Shown here: piece after piece, positions 1-5,796 of the stretch
How positions within the stretch are numbered: the stretch's first letter is position 1
Layout: every line of letters begins with the position of its first letter
DNA from: Gallionellaceae bacterium
GTDB taxonomy: Bacteria; Pseudomonadota; Gammaproteobacteria; Burkholderiales; Gallionellaceae
Direction of reading: 5' to 3'
DNA: 7,744 bases
NCBI GenBank assembly: GCA_030646595.1
Contig: JAUSKS010000178.1
Coordinates: forward strand, 1 to 7,744
Notes under the pieces: generated by a model
What the model was told of the DNA's origin: nothing
Seen by the model: the letters and a program-made list of their open reading frames with translations, nothing else
The model's database searches: none
Program-made: the position numbers and the translations under genes

Positions 1-162
1 ATGGCAAACCAGCACCGCATTGGATTTGTCGGCAATCAACGTGCCGTACGTTTCATACACCAGCTCATAGCGCGACAACACCGCGCCGCTCTTGCAGGAG
101 AGGGGGGTGTCGAAATGTGCGCGCTGCGCGCTGACGATGCCTATGCCTATGCTTGTACTCAA
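1..162 (-). CDS. metX: Homoserine O-acyltransferase, N-terminal part (cut off by window start)
   Basis: The minus strand encodes about 54 residues that run off the left edge. The stretch [20 protein letters not shown], followed directly by [20 protein letters not shown], is the characteristic N-terminus of MetX-type homoserine O-acetyl/succinyltransferases, alpha/beta-hydrolase-fold enzymes that activate homoserine in methionine synthesis in the cytoplasm. The catalytic Ser-Asp-His triad lies outside the window, so it cannot be checked, nor can acetyl versus succinyl specificity. No ATG or GTG exists in frame between the upstream stop (289-291) and the conserved block. A TTG at 160-162, preceded by GAGG with 8 nt spacing, gives [17 protein letters not shown], which fits the family start. 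The next upstream TTG (244-246) would add a non-family extension. Identity is firm; the start is likely. Confidence 0.88.
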   Translation of the reverse strand, partial: MSTSIGIGIVSAQRAHFDTPLSCKSGAVLSRYELVYETYGTLIADKSNAVLVCH

Positions 163-174
163 AATGAATGCCTC

Positions 175-209
175 AAAAACAAACCCGCTCAGCTTGCGCG
201 GATCGGGTT
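175..209 (-). terminator. Terminator-like hairpin in the metX leader
   Basis: Read on the minus strand, AACCCG (204-209) can pair with CGGGTT (182-187), and the hairpin is followed immediately by the T-rich run TTTGTTTTT (175-183). The loop of 16 nt can form an alternative CCGC/GCGG stem. It lies just ahead of the metX ribosome binding site. It could end transcripts arriving from the ATPase gene, or act as an attenuator of metX. The stem is short, so the call is tentative. Confidence 0.4.
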
Positions 210-229
210 GATTCGCTTTAGCGCGTATG

Positions 230-257
230 TTTAAAGTGCCCCGCAAGCTGATGTCAA
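230..257 (-). promoter_or_regulatory. Possible metX promoter
   Basis: On the minus strand a consensus -35 box TTGACA (252-257) is followed after 16 nt by TTTAAA (230-235), a 4/6 match to the -10 box. It would start transcription near 222 and give metX a leader of roughly 60 nt. The position between the ATPase stop and metX fits a separate metX promoter. This is pattern matching by eye only. Confidence 0.4.
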
Positions 258-355
258 ATCGGCACTGGTGTTTAGTTTCCGCGTTTTGTTAGGTGCTGTC
301 AATGTGCAGGGACACCCTTCAAAGGATAAAGCGGGGAATAGGCTATATTATTAGT

Positions 356-1810
356 TTAGGTGGGCACTCTTTTTTTCCCCTCTCGGTCGAGAATGTTTGC
401 GCCAACTGTGTACGCATATGTGCTACTGGGTATGAATTCGAAGTCAACACCATTATAGGTAATTTGCTCCGAAACAGTTTTGGTAGTAACAAGGGCCCGT
501 TTTGCGTTCTTTATAGTATTGCCAATAAATTCTGCGCAATTGTCCAACTCGGAGTGATTAGAAACAGCACGATCTGTCCATTTCACCTCGACAATCCAGG
601 TTGGCTTTTGAGTGTCTTGTTCAACGTAAACAATGTCAACCTCTCCTGCCCCCCACCGCGCGTAATAGAGATTATCAATGCTTGGGCTATGCAGCCATTG
701 GCTATATATGGCAGTTTCAACCAGATGCCCAATTGCAACACTATCTTCCTCGATGTGGCCAAATAGCGCAGAGCGCATTGAGGGGTTGGTGAGATATACC
801 TTAAACTTGATGGCACGCTTAAAGTGCCGGGCGTTTTGGTCAATCCGATGTACACGGCGGATTAGAAAAGCGGCTTCCAGATACTCTAAATATCGTTTAA
901 TGGTATTTTTGGCTACCCCGGCTGACATGGATAGCCCTTCCAAGGTAATTTCATTTCCTGTGTTATAGGCCAGCGTTGTGAAAAGCCTGTTTAGCTCTTG
1001 AACGTCGCTAATACCATATAGGCTTGGTAAATCGCGCAGCAGAACTTTATCAATGATGTCACTCTTAATGTAACGGCCTGGATCCGCTTGAATCACCTTT
1101 GACATAACTGCTTCTGGATAACCCCCGAAATTTAAATAGTTGCAGAACTCTTTATTTAATTCATCAATATTCAGGGCACGGTAATTAATGCTGCCGCTTC
1201 TCGTTTTGGAAATTTCGATTTTTTCAATTAGCTCATTTTCTCGATTAATAAAATTTAGATACTCTGAGAAGGTTAAAGGGGGAAGAATAAAATCCGTGAA
1301 CCGTCCTGCTCCTGACTCCTGACTTTTTAACTTCAATGCAGCCGCAGCGGAGCCAGTAACAACAAAGCTATATGACGGGTAGGAATCGACCAATGACTTA
1401 AGATGAATTTCCCAATCACGCAAATATTGCACTTCGTCGAAAAAAATAAAAAGGGATTCATCTTTTTTATGTTCAAACCGCTTTTGAAACATGCCCAACA
1501 TTTTTTCTAAAGGGATGCCGGTGTAAAGGGGGGTCTCAATTGAAATATAGAAAATTGATTGGCCAGAGATACCAGCGTCTAAGAGTGCCTGAATTGCATG
1601 AAAAACCATGACGGTCTTGCCAACTCGCCGTGGGCCCATAACCACTACAGCTCGGTTAACAGAGCGGTCTTGAATCAAAGCAAGAAAAGGACTGAAATAA
1701 AAGCGGCGAGGCAACTCGGCAAATCGCTTCTCAATCCCGCTTCCCGGAGTCCACCATGGATTATCAAACTCGAAACGGTCTAGAATTTCATTTTGTGAAA
1801 TAGTGAGCAT
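356..1810 (-). CDS. AAA ATPase with DUF4143 C-terminal region (AAA_14 family)
   Basis: This 484-residue protein has the layout of the AAA_14/DUF4143 family. Walker A is GPRRVGKT (59-66), Walker B is LFIFFDE (120-126) and a sensor-like VTGS lies at 151-154. The family motif FGGYPEAV is at 228-235 and a winged-helix-like segment at about 289-320. The C-terminal DUF4143 part (about 337-412) contains KVYLTNPSMRSAL, GHLVE, GEVDIV and WIVEVKW. E365, D392, E408 and K410 form a PD-(D/E)xK-like signature, so a nuclease-type fold is present, although catalysis is unproven. There is no signal peptide or membrane segment, so it should be cytosolic. The ATG at 1810 is preceded by AAGGA at good spacing. 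The gene stands alone, is visibly richer in A/T than the flanking genes and has its own A/T-rich upstream region, all suggesting acquisition by transfer. Family members have no settled role, so none is assigned here. Confidence 0.9.
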   Translation of the reverse strand: MLTISQNEILDRFEFDNPWWTPGSGIEKRFAELPRRFYFSPFLALIQDRSVNRAVVVMGPRRVGKTVMVFHAIQALLDAGISGQSIFYISIETPLYTGIPLEKMLGMFQKRFEHKKDESLFIFFDEVQYLRDWEIHLKSLVDSYPSYSFVVTGSAAAALKLKSQESGAGRFTDFILPPLTFSEYLNFINRENELIEKIEISKTRSGSINYRALNIDELNKEFCNYLNFGGYPEAVMSKVIQADPGRYIKSDIIDKVLLRDLPSLYGISDVQELNRLFTTLAYNTGNEITLEGLSMSAGVAKNTIKRYLEYLEAAFLIRRVHRIDQNARHFKRAIKFKVYLTNPSMRSALFGHIEEDSVAIGHLVETAIYSQWLHSPSIDNLYYARWGAGEVDIVYVEQDTQKPTWIVEVKWTDRAVSNHSELDNCAEFIGNTIKNAKRALVTTKTVSEQITYNGVDFEFIPSSTYAYTVGANILDREGKKRVPT

Positions 1811-2006
1811 ATATTTCCTTATAATACATGCAGATAATAATTAAGATCAGATTATTGATTCTAATGCTAGCATGCTTATAATATAAGGTCAATGCACTAA
1901 TCTTATATTATAACTCTTTGGAAATATCGATATATTCTATTGTTTTCATATTGTTACAGCCCGCCCCAATTTTTAATTGCGCTCTGCAACGCTTCAAGAC
2001 TAAATG
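1811..2006. other. A/T-rich intergenic region between ptsI and the ATPase gene
   Basis: This gap of about 196 bp holds the ATPase promoter/operator region in its left half. The right half, just beyond the ptsI stop, shows no strong G/C hairpin followed by a T-run, so I cannot place a terminator for the pts operon. No short gene with a convincing ribosome binding site is visible. Confidence 0.5.
1864..1913 (-). promoter_or_regulatory. Promoter with overlapping operator-like palindromes upstream of the ATPase gene
   Basis: A perfect 12-bp inverted repeat (TTATAATATAAG at 1876-1887, CTTATATTATAA at 1902-1913, 14-nt spacer) lies 66-103 bp upstream of the ATPase start. On the minus strand TTGACC (1887-1892) and TAGCAT (1864-1869), 17 nt apart, form a plausible -35/-10 pair. 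One arm of the repeat fills most of the promoter spacer, and a second palindrome, ATGCTAGCAT (1864-1873), covers the -10 box. This arrangement suits control by a dimeric repressor. The A/T-rich arms also contain TATAAT-like strings, so another promoter position is possible. Confidence 0.4.
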
Positions 2007-3731
2007 TCAGGCATTCAACCGATCCAGCAATTCCCGTATTTTCATCGGATCATCCGCGCGCAGTATTTTTTGCGTCAGCGTAGTAATCTCCGGCAGGCTG
2101 GTGGTCAGTACACGTTGTTTGGTGCCCAGCAGTTGCGCTGGGTGCATGGAAAACTGGCGCAGGCCGAAGCCGAGCAGCAGGCGTGTGTAGGCTAATTCCC
2201 CAGCCATTTCACCACACACTGCAATCGGAATGCGCGCCTTATTGGCGCTGCCGATGATGTTTGCCAACAGGTGCAGCACAGCCGGGTGCAGTGGATCATA
2301 CAAATGCGCCACTTCTTCGTCAGTGCGGTCTATGGCCAGGGTGTACTGGATCAGATCGTTGGTGCCAATCGAAAGAAAATCCAGTTTTTTAGTGAACACA
2401 TTAAGCGCCAATGCGGCAGCAGGAATTTCGATCATGCCGCCGATAGGTACGGCGTTGTTGTATTTAATTCCCTCGTCATCCAGGCTTTGCTTGGCGGCGG
2501 CAATAAGCTGCAGGGTTTGATTAATTTCCGATATGCCGGACAGCATGGGCACCAGTATTTTTACATTGCCGAACGCGGAGGCACGCAACAAAGCGCGCAA
2601 CTGGGTGCGAAATAATTGCGGCTCGGCCAGACACAAGCGTATGGCGCGCAAGCCCAGCGCCGGATTGCTGGCGACGCGGGTAGCGCCTTTGAGTTGTTTG
2701 TCGGCACCGAGGTCGAAGGTGCGGATGGTTACCGGCAAGCCTTCCATACCCTCGGTTACCGTGCGGTAGGCCTCGAATTGCTCTTCTTCGTCCGGCAGGT
2801 TATCGCGGTTTAAAAATAAAAATTCACTGCGGAACAACCCTATGCCAGTGGCGCCATTTTCTTTCACGTCGGCCAGGTCATGCGGTAATTCGATATTGGC
2901 ATGCAGTTCGATGGCCGTGCCGTCCAGCGTGTTGGCGCGTGTGGATTTCAGCCGTTTAAGTTTTCTGCGTTCCAGTTGCCATTGGTCCTGACGCAGTTTG
3001 TATTCGGCCAGAATTTGCTTGTCCGGATTGACGATGACCACGCCCTGTCCACCATCCACGATGAGCAAGTCATTTTCGCGCATGAGCTGACGCGCGCGGT
3101 GCAGACCAACCACACACGGCGTATTAAGGCCGCGCGCGATAATGGCAGTGTGCGAAGTGGCTCCGCCCAAATCGGTCAGGATGGCAGCGAATTGATGCGG
3201 TTTAAGCTGAATCAAGTCAGCCGGGCTGACATCATGCGCGACCAGGATCATGCTTTCTTCATGCTTGGCGGCAGGAGGGGTATGGCCGGGCTGCCCGGTC
3301 AATTTTTTGAGTATTCGTTCTACTACCTGCACCACATCGGTCTTGCGCTCGCGCAGGTAAACGTCTTCGAAAGCTTCGAACTGCGTGACCAGTTCGTCCA
3401 TCTGCACCTTGAGCGCCCATTCTGCATTGCACTGTTCGTGTTCTATCATGGTGCGCGGCGTTTTGCTGATATGTTCATCCGCCAAAATCATTAAATGTAA
3501 ATCGAGAAAAGCATCAAATTCTGCTGCGGCATACAAGGGACGGTTGTCATGCAAACCGGCCAATTCGCTACGCGTAGCTTCCAGCGCGGCATCGAAGCGC
3601 ATCAGCTCTTCTGGTACTAGATGCTTGGGCAGCGCGTAATGCGCCACCTCCAGCGAGGTATGCGAAACCAGATGGGCATGGCCGATGGCAATGCCGCTGG
3701 AAACTGCAATGCCGTGCAGAGTAAAACTCAT
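2007..3731 (-). CDS. ptsI: PTS enzyme I (phosphoenolpyruvate-protein phosphotransferase)
   Basis: Enzyme I takes phosphate from PEP and passes it to HPr in the cytoplasm. The predicted 574 residues match the usual family length of about 575. The phosphorylated histidine is H194 in GGATSHTAI. The PEP-binding barrel shows GIGLFRSEFLF (about 297-307), IGTNDLIQYTLAIDR (455-469) and the catalytic cysteine C506 in AVCGEMAGE. An ATG at 3731 with GAGG 5 nt upstream starts the family-typical MSFTLHGIAVSSGIAIG. The frame stays open to 3824, but that extension lies in the spacer and is not EI-like. It is the last gene of the operon, and its start overlaps the stop of a 69-codon frame (ATGA). No EIIB or EIIC gene is nearby, so the relay is probably regulatory. 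Confidence 0.97.
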   Translation of the reverse strand: MSFTLHGIAVSSGIAIGHAHLVSHTSLEVAHYALPKHLVPEELMRFDAALEATRSELAGLHDNRPLYAAAEFDAFLDLHLMILADEHISKTPRTMIEHEQCNAEWALKVQMDELVTQFEAFEDVYLRERKTDVVQVVERILKKLTGQPGHTPPAAKHEESMILVAHDVSPADLIQLKPHQFAAILTDLGGATSHTAIIARGLNTPCVVGLHRARQLMRENDLLIVDGGQGVVIVNPDKQILAEYKLRQDQWQLERRKLKRLKSTRANTLDGTAIELHANIELPHDLADVKENGATGIGLFRSEFLFLNRDNLPDEEEQFEAYRTVTEGMEGLPVTIRTFDLGADKQLKGATRVASNPALGLRAIRLCLAEPQLFRTQLRALLRASAFGNVKILVPMLSGISEINQTLQLIAAAKQSLDDEGIKYNNAVPIGGMIEIPAAALALNVFTKKLDFLSIGTNDLIQYTLAIDRTDEEVAHLYDPLHPAVLHLLANIIGSANKARIPIAVCGEMAGELAYTRLLLGFGLRQFSMHPAQLLGTKQRVLTTSLPEITTLTQKILRADDPMKIRELLDRLNA

Positions 3732-3937
3732 GAAAACCTCACAAGAACCGTAGCGAGCAAGCCAATATGCAAGACGCCGCGCAACGAGCGACGAGACATA
3801 CCGCTTTGGTAGGCGCACCCGCAAGGTGTAGGCCGTGCGGTTCCCGTAGCTGAAGCTACGACCGCTACGCTCAGGAGCGAGTGAGCACGCAACGCAGCAG
3901 ATTGGCTGCGCAGTAGGTTATTGGAAGCGTTTTTCAT
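3728..3937 (-). CDS. Doubtful 69-residue frame spanning the ptsH-ptsI spacer
   Basis: An ATG at 3937 overlaps the ptsH stop (ATGA), with GGAG 7 nt upstream inside the last ptsH codons. The frame ends in a TGA that overlaps the ptsI start (again ATGA). The predicted peptide begins MKNASNNLLRSQSAALRAH, is rich in Ser, Ala, Arg and Leu, and resembles no family I know. The underlying DNA carries hairpins and reads like a repeat. Most likely it is not a functional protein, but translation through it would couple ptsH to ptsI, so it may matter as a leader frame. Confidence 0.25.
   Translation of the reverse strand: MKNASNNLLRSQSAALRAHSLLSVAVVASATGTARPTPCGCAYQSGMSRRSLRGVLHIGLLATVLVRFS
3732..3933. 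repeat. 202-nt structured spacer between ptsH and ptsI
   Basis: ptsH and ptsI are usually close together; here they are 202 nt apart. The spacer holds two perfect 6-bp hairpins: CGTAGC-TGAA-GCTACG (3845-3860) and CGCAGC-AGATTG-GCTGCG (3893-3910). It also has related pieces such as CCGTAGCGAGC and CCGCTACGCTC in opposite orientations. It has no T-run of a terminator. It looks like an inserted non-coding repeat or a structured intercistronic region. No second copy exists in this window, so its repeat nature is an inference. Confidence 0.45.
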
Positions 3938-4203
3938 TCGCCTTCTCCAAAGCAGTCATTAATTAGTGCAATAATCGCATCCATCGCTTCCTGTTCTTTT
4001 TCGCCACTGGTTTCGATATTGATGGTGGTTCCTTTGGCGGCGGCCAGCATCATCACTCCCATGATGCTTTTCGCATTCACCCGCCGTCCGGCGCGCGACA
4101 TCCATACTTCGCACGGAAACTGCGAGGCAAGTTGAGTCAGCTTGGCCGAGGCGCGCGCATGCAGCCCCAGCTTGTTAATTATCAGCACATCCTGTTGCAA
4201 CAT
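3934..4203 (-). CDS. ptsH: HPr phosphocarrier protein
   Basis: HPr carries phosphate from enzyme I to EIIA proteins. From the ATG at 4203 it has 89 residues, the usual size, beginning MLQQDVLIINKLGLHARASA. The phosphorylated histidine is H15 in GLHARA. The regulatory serine is S46 in NAKSIMGVMML, the site used by HPr kinase/phosphorylase where that enzyme exists; none is in this window. An ATG 9 nt upstream (4212) would add MTV. A GGAAGGAAG string sits just ahead of 4212 and about 11 nt ahead of 4203, so both starts are possible; family alignment favours 4203. The start overlaps the end of the EIIA gene by 29 nt, which suggests translational coupling. The end overlaps a doubtful small frame. 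Confidence 0.96.
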   Translation of the reverse strand: MLQQDVLIINKLGLHARASAKLTQLASQFPCEVWMSRAGRRVNAKSIMGVMMLAAAKGTTINIETSGEKEQEAMDAIIALINDCFGEGE

Positions 4204-4600
4204 TACTGTCATCTTCCTTCCCCATTAACACAATACATTCGCGTCCGCCTTGCAGCGCCTTTTGTACCAGCTCGGCCAGCGGCTGCTCGCGGTAGCACAC
4301 CGCGCGCAACAACATCGGCAGATTGACGCCAGCCACCACTTCCACATGGCCCGGCTGACGCAAGCGGCGCGCAATATTGCTGGGCGTGGCACCGAACATA
4401 TCAGCCAGAATCAGCACGCCAGCCCCGCTGTCCATCTGGGCAATAAGGGCGCGCCCTTCCTTCTCCTTGCGCTGTGTATCCTCATCGGCCATCACCGACA
4501 ACACTTTAAGGTTATCGGGCACATTGCCCATGACGTGGCGCACACATTCCACCAGGCTTTCGCCCAGACCCTGGTGGGTTATCAATAAAATACCTGTCAA
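4175..4600 (-). CDS. PTS EIIA component, mannose/fructose type (EIIA-Man family)
   Basis: This is a 141-residue, single-domain EIIA-Man-type protein that accepts phosphate from HPr. The likely phosphohistidine is H9 in GILLITHQGLGES. The block GVLILADMFGATPSNIA (about 60-76) and GVNLPMLLRA (about 91-100) are family hallmarks. There is no fused EIIB and no EIIC/EIID nearby. Betaproteobacteria often carry this protein with HPr and EI alone, so a signalling role is more likely than sugar uptake. It starts at TTG (4598-4600), which overlaps the apbE stop as TTGA. GGAG lies 8 nt upstream within apbE, so translation should be coupled. The last residues overlap the start of ptsH. The C-terminal tail after about residue 128 is not conserved-looking. 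Confidence 0.94.
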   Translation of the reverse strand: MTGILLITHQGLGESLVECVRHVMGNVPDNLKVLSVMADEDTQRKEKEGRALIAQMDSGAGVLILADMFGATPSNIARRLRQPGHVEVVAGVNLPMLLRAVCYREQPLAELVQKALQGGRECIVLMGKEDDSNVATGCADN

Positions 4601-5796
4601 TTCACGCGCTCCATTTCCGGCACCATTTTTTTATCAACGAATTCTAGCCGTTTCTGCATCGCCGTAGTGAGATGGATGATGCCATGTCCATCTATCAATA
4701 ACGCTTCAGTTAATCCCATTTGCTTGGCCGCATTGCGCCAGGCTGCCCTGCCGGAAATAAATAAGGGCTTGGAGACCGCATCGGACCGGACACCCGCGTG
4801 GTCACCCCGGGTCAACACCGTCACTGCCTGCACCCCCTGCACCGGCTGGCCGCTGCGCGGATCAATCAAATGACAATAGCGTTGGCCGCCCACCATGAAA
4901 TAGTGCTGGTAATCGCCCGAGGTACCAATCGCTTCGCCGTCATGCAGCTCCAGCGTGGCGATCGGGCCCGGCTGGCGCGGATGTTGAATGCCCACGCGCC
5001 ATGCACGCGCACCGTGCGCGCCCAGCGCCAGTACATTACCGCCGATGTTGATCAGTGCGTTGGATATGCCCTGTTGTTTTAGCAAGGCTACTGCGCTATC
5101 CAGCGCATAGCCTTTGGCATAACCACCTAGATCAAGCTGCACAGCGGAATTGCGACTACTCACTAATACCCCTCTCCCGCTGGCGGGGAGAGCGAAGCGA
5201 GGGGGGCGAAGCCGGCTAGGGGAGAGGGGTAAGGAGTGGAATATCAGATCGCTCATCTGCGGTTTTGCAGCTACAACAACAGCCAGCTTTTTTTGATCCG
5301 GCAGCGCAGATTGAAATTCGTCCGCATGAAATCCCCACAACTGCACCATGCCACCGATGGCGGGATTAAATAAATTATCCGACTGCGCTGAAAGTTGTGC
5401 CGCATCCCTCAATATGGCGGCCAGTTCGCTCGATACTTCTTTGGTTTTGCCTTGCGCCAGGGCTGCATTCAGTTCACTCAATGCGCTCGGCTTCCAGGCA
5501 TGCAGCAGATTATGCAAGCGCTGAAATTCCTGCATCACCGTGGCAACCGCCTGCTTCGCGCGCGCTTCCTCTGTACCATATATGCTAACTTCCACCAGCG
5601 TGCCGAACACATAGCCTTGTTCCTGATATAGCGGCTCTTTGCCACAGGCGGTTAGCGAGATGGCGGACGCTAACATTGCCAACCCAATCCACCACAGAGA
5701 CACAGAGACACAGAGAAAATCAAATGCGCTACAAAAAATTTGCCTGGGGTTTCCTCTGTGTCTCTGTGTCTCTGTGGTGCAGGGGGTTTGCCTCAA
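4597..5796 (-). CDS. apbE: FAD:protein FMN transferase (ApbE lipoprotein) with repeat-altered N-terminus and internal insertion
   Basis: ApbE attaches FMN to threonines of exported flavoproteins such as Rnf/Nqr subunits. Visible family motifs, numbered from the TTG at 5796: YVFGTLVEVSIYG (62-74), FNPAIGG (143-149), LDLGGYAKGYALD (221-233), NIGGN (250-254), GTSGDYQHYF (291-300), HLIDPRSG (309-316) and SDAVSKPLF (338-346). A hydrophobic segment ending in the lipobox LTAC (C51) indicates a lipoprotein. The TTG overlaps the gshA stop (TTGA) and has GGAGG 10 nt upstream, but the first 30 or so residues are read through a 90-bp palindromic repeat. An ATG at 5676 would leave too short a signal peptide; a GTG at 5700 is another option. 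Residues of about 188-211 come from a second repeat. The usual Thr of the DALST motif appears as Lys (K343). Function is likely but activity is uncertain. Confidence 0.9.
   Translation of the reverse strand: MRQTPCTTETQRHRGNPRQIFCSAFDFLCVSVSLWWIGLAMLASAISLTACGKEPLYQEQGYVFGTLVEVSIYGTEEARAKQAVATVMQEFQRLHNLLHAWKPSALSELNAALAQGKTKEVSSELAAILRDAAQLSAQSDNLFNPAIGGMVQLWGFHADEFQSALPDQKKLAVVVAAKPQMSDLIFHSLPLSPSRLRPPRFALPASGRGVLVSSRNSAVQLDLGGYAKGYALDSAVALLKQQGISNALINIGGNVLALGAHGARAWRVGIQHPRQPGPIATLELHDGEAIGTSGDYQHYFMVGGQRYCHLIDPRSGQPVQGVQAVTVLTRGDHAGVRSDAVSKPLFISGRAAWRNAAKQMGLTEALLIDGHGIIHLTTAMQKRLEFVDKKMVPEMERVN
5167..5231. repeat. Palindromic C/T-rich repeat inserted in frame in apbE
   Basis: TACCCCTCTCCC (5167-5178) and GGGAGAGGGGTA (5220-5231) are perfect 12-bp inverted arms. 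Between them lie a near-perfect inner hairpin (CTCTCCCGC-TG-GCGGGGAGAG) and the palindrome AGCCGGCT. Short palindromes of this C/T-rich type are common in environmental proteobacterial genomes. In the apbE frame the element encodes a Pro/Ser/Arg-rich stretch (LPLSPSRLRPPRF and on) between MSDLIF and VSSRN, which are close together in ordinary ApbE proteins. Confidence 0.8.
5690..5779. repeat. 90-bp element with perfect 26-bp inverted arms (CACAGAGA units)
   Basis: The arms at 5690-5715 and 5754-5779 are perfect reverse complements and surround a 38-nt centre. Each arm is built of tandem 8-bp CACAGAGA units (three copies on the left arm; TCTCTGTG on the right). Palindromes of CACAGAGA type are scattered through many bacterial genomes and often give mistaken translations such as TETQRHRG and CVSVSLW, as here. 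The element lies between the gshA stop and the lipobox of apbE. At 90 bp it preserves the reading frame. Confidence 0.9.

Noticed and set aside
295..345. Possible transposon remnant between metX and the ATPase gene
   Set aside because: The sequence felt repeat-like, but I could find no inverted ends, target duplication or second copy in the window.
293..766. 157-residue open frame on the plus strand opposite the 3' end of the ATPase gene
   Set aside because: It lies antisense to well-supported DUF4143 coding sequence, shows no recognisable domain and has no clear ribosome binding site.
2901..3494. 197-residue plus-strand frame opposite ptsI
   Set aside because: It is a shadow of ptsI, whose coding motifs are intact across this stretch.
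3732..3824. Longer N-terminus for enzyme I beginning MRVRLPKRY
   Set aside because: The extension comes from the structured spacer, is unlike any enzyme I, and the ATG at 3731 has a good ribosome binding site and the family-typical start.
5690..5779. CRISPR-like array suggested by tandem CACAGAGA units
   Set aside because: The units are contiguous 8-bp repeats in a single palindrome without unique spacers, so this is an inverted-repeat element and not CRISPR.
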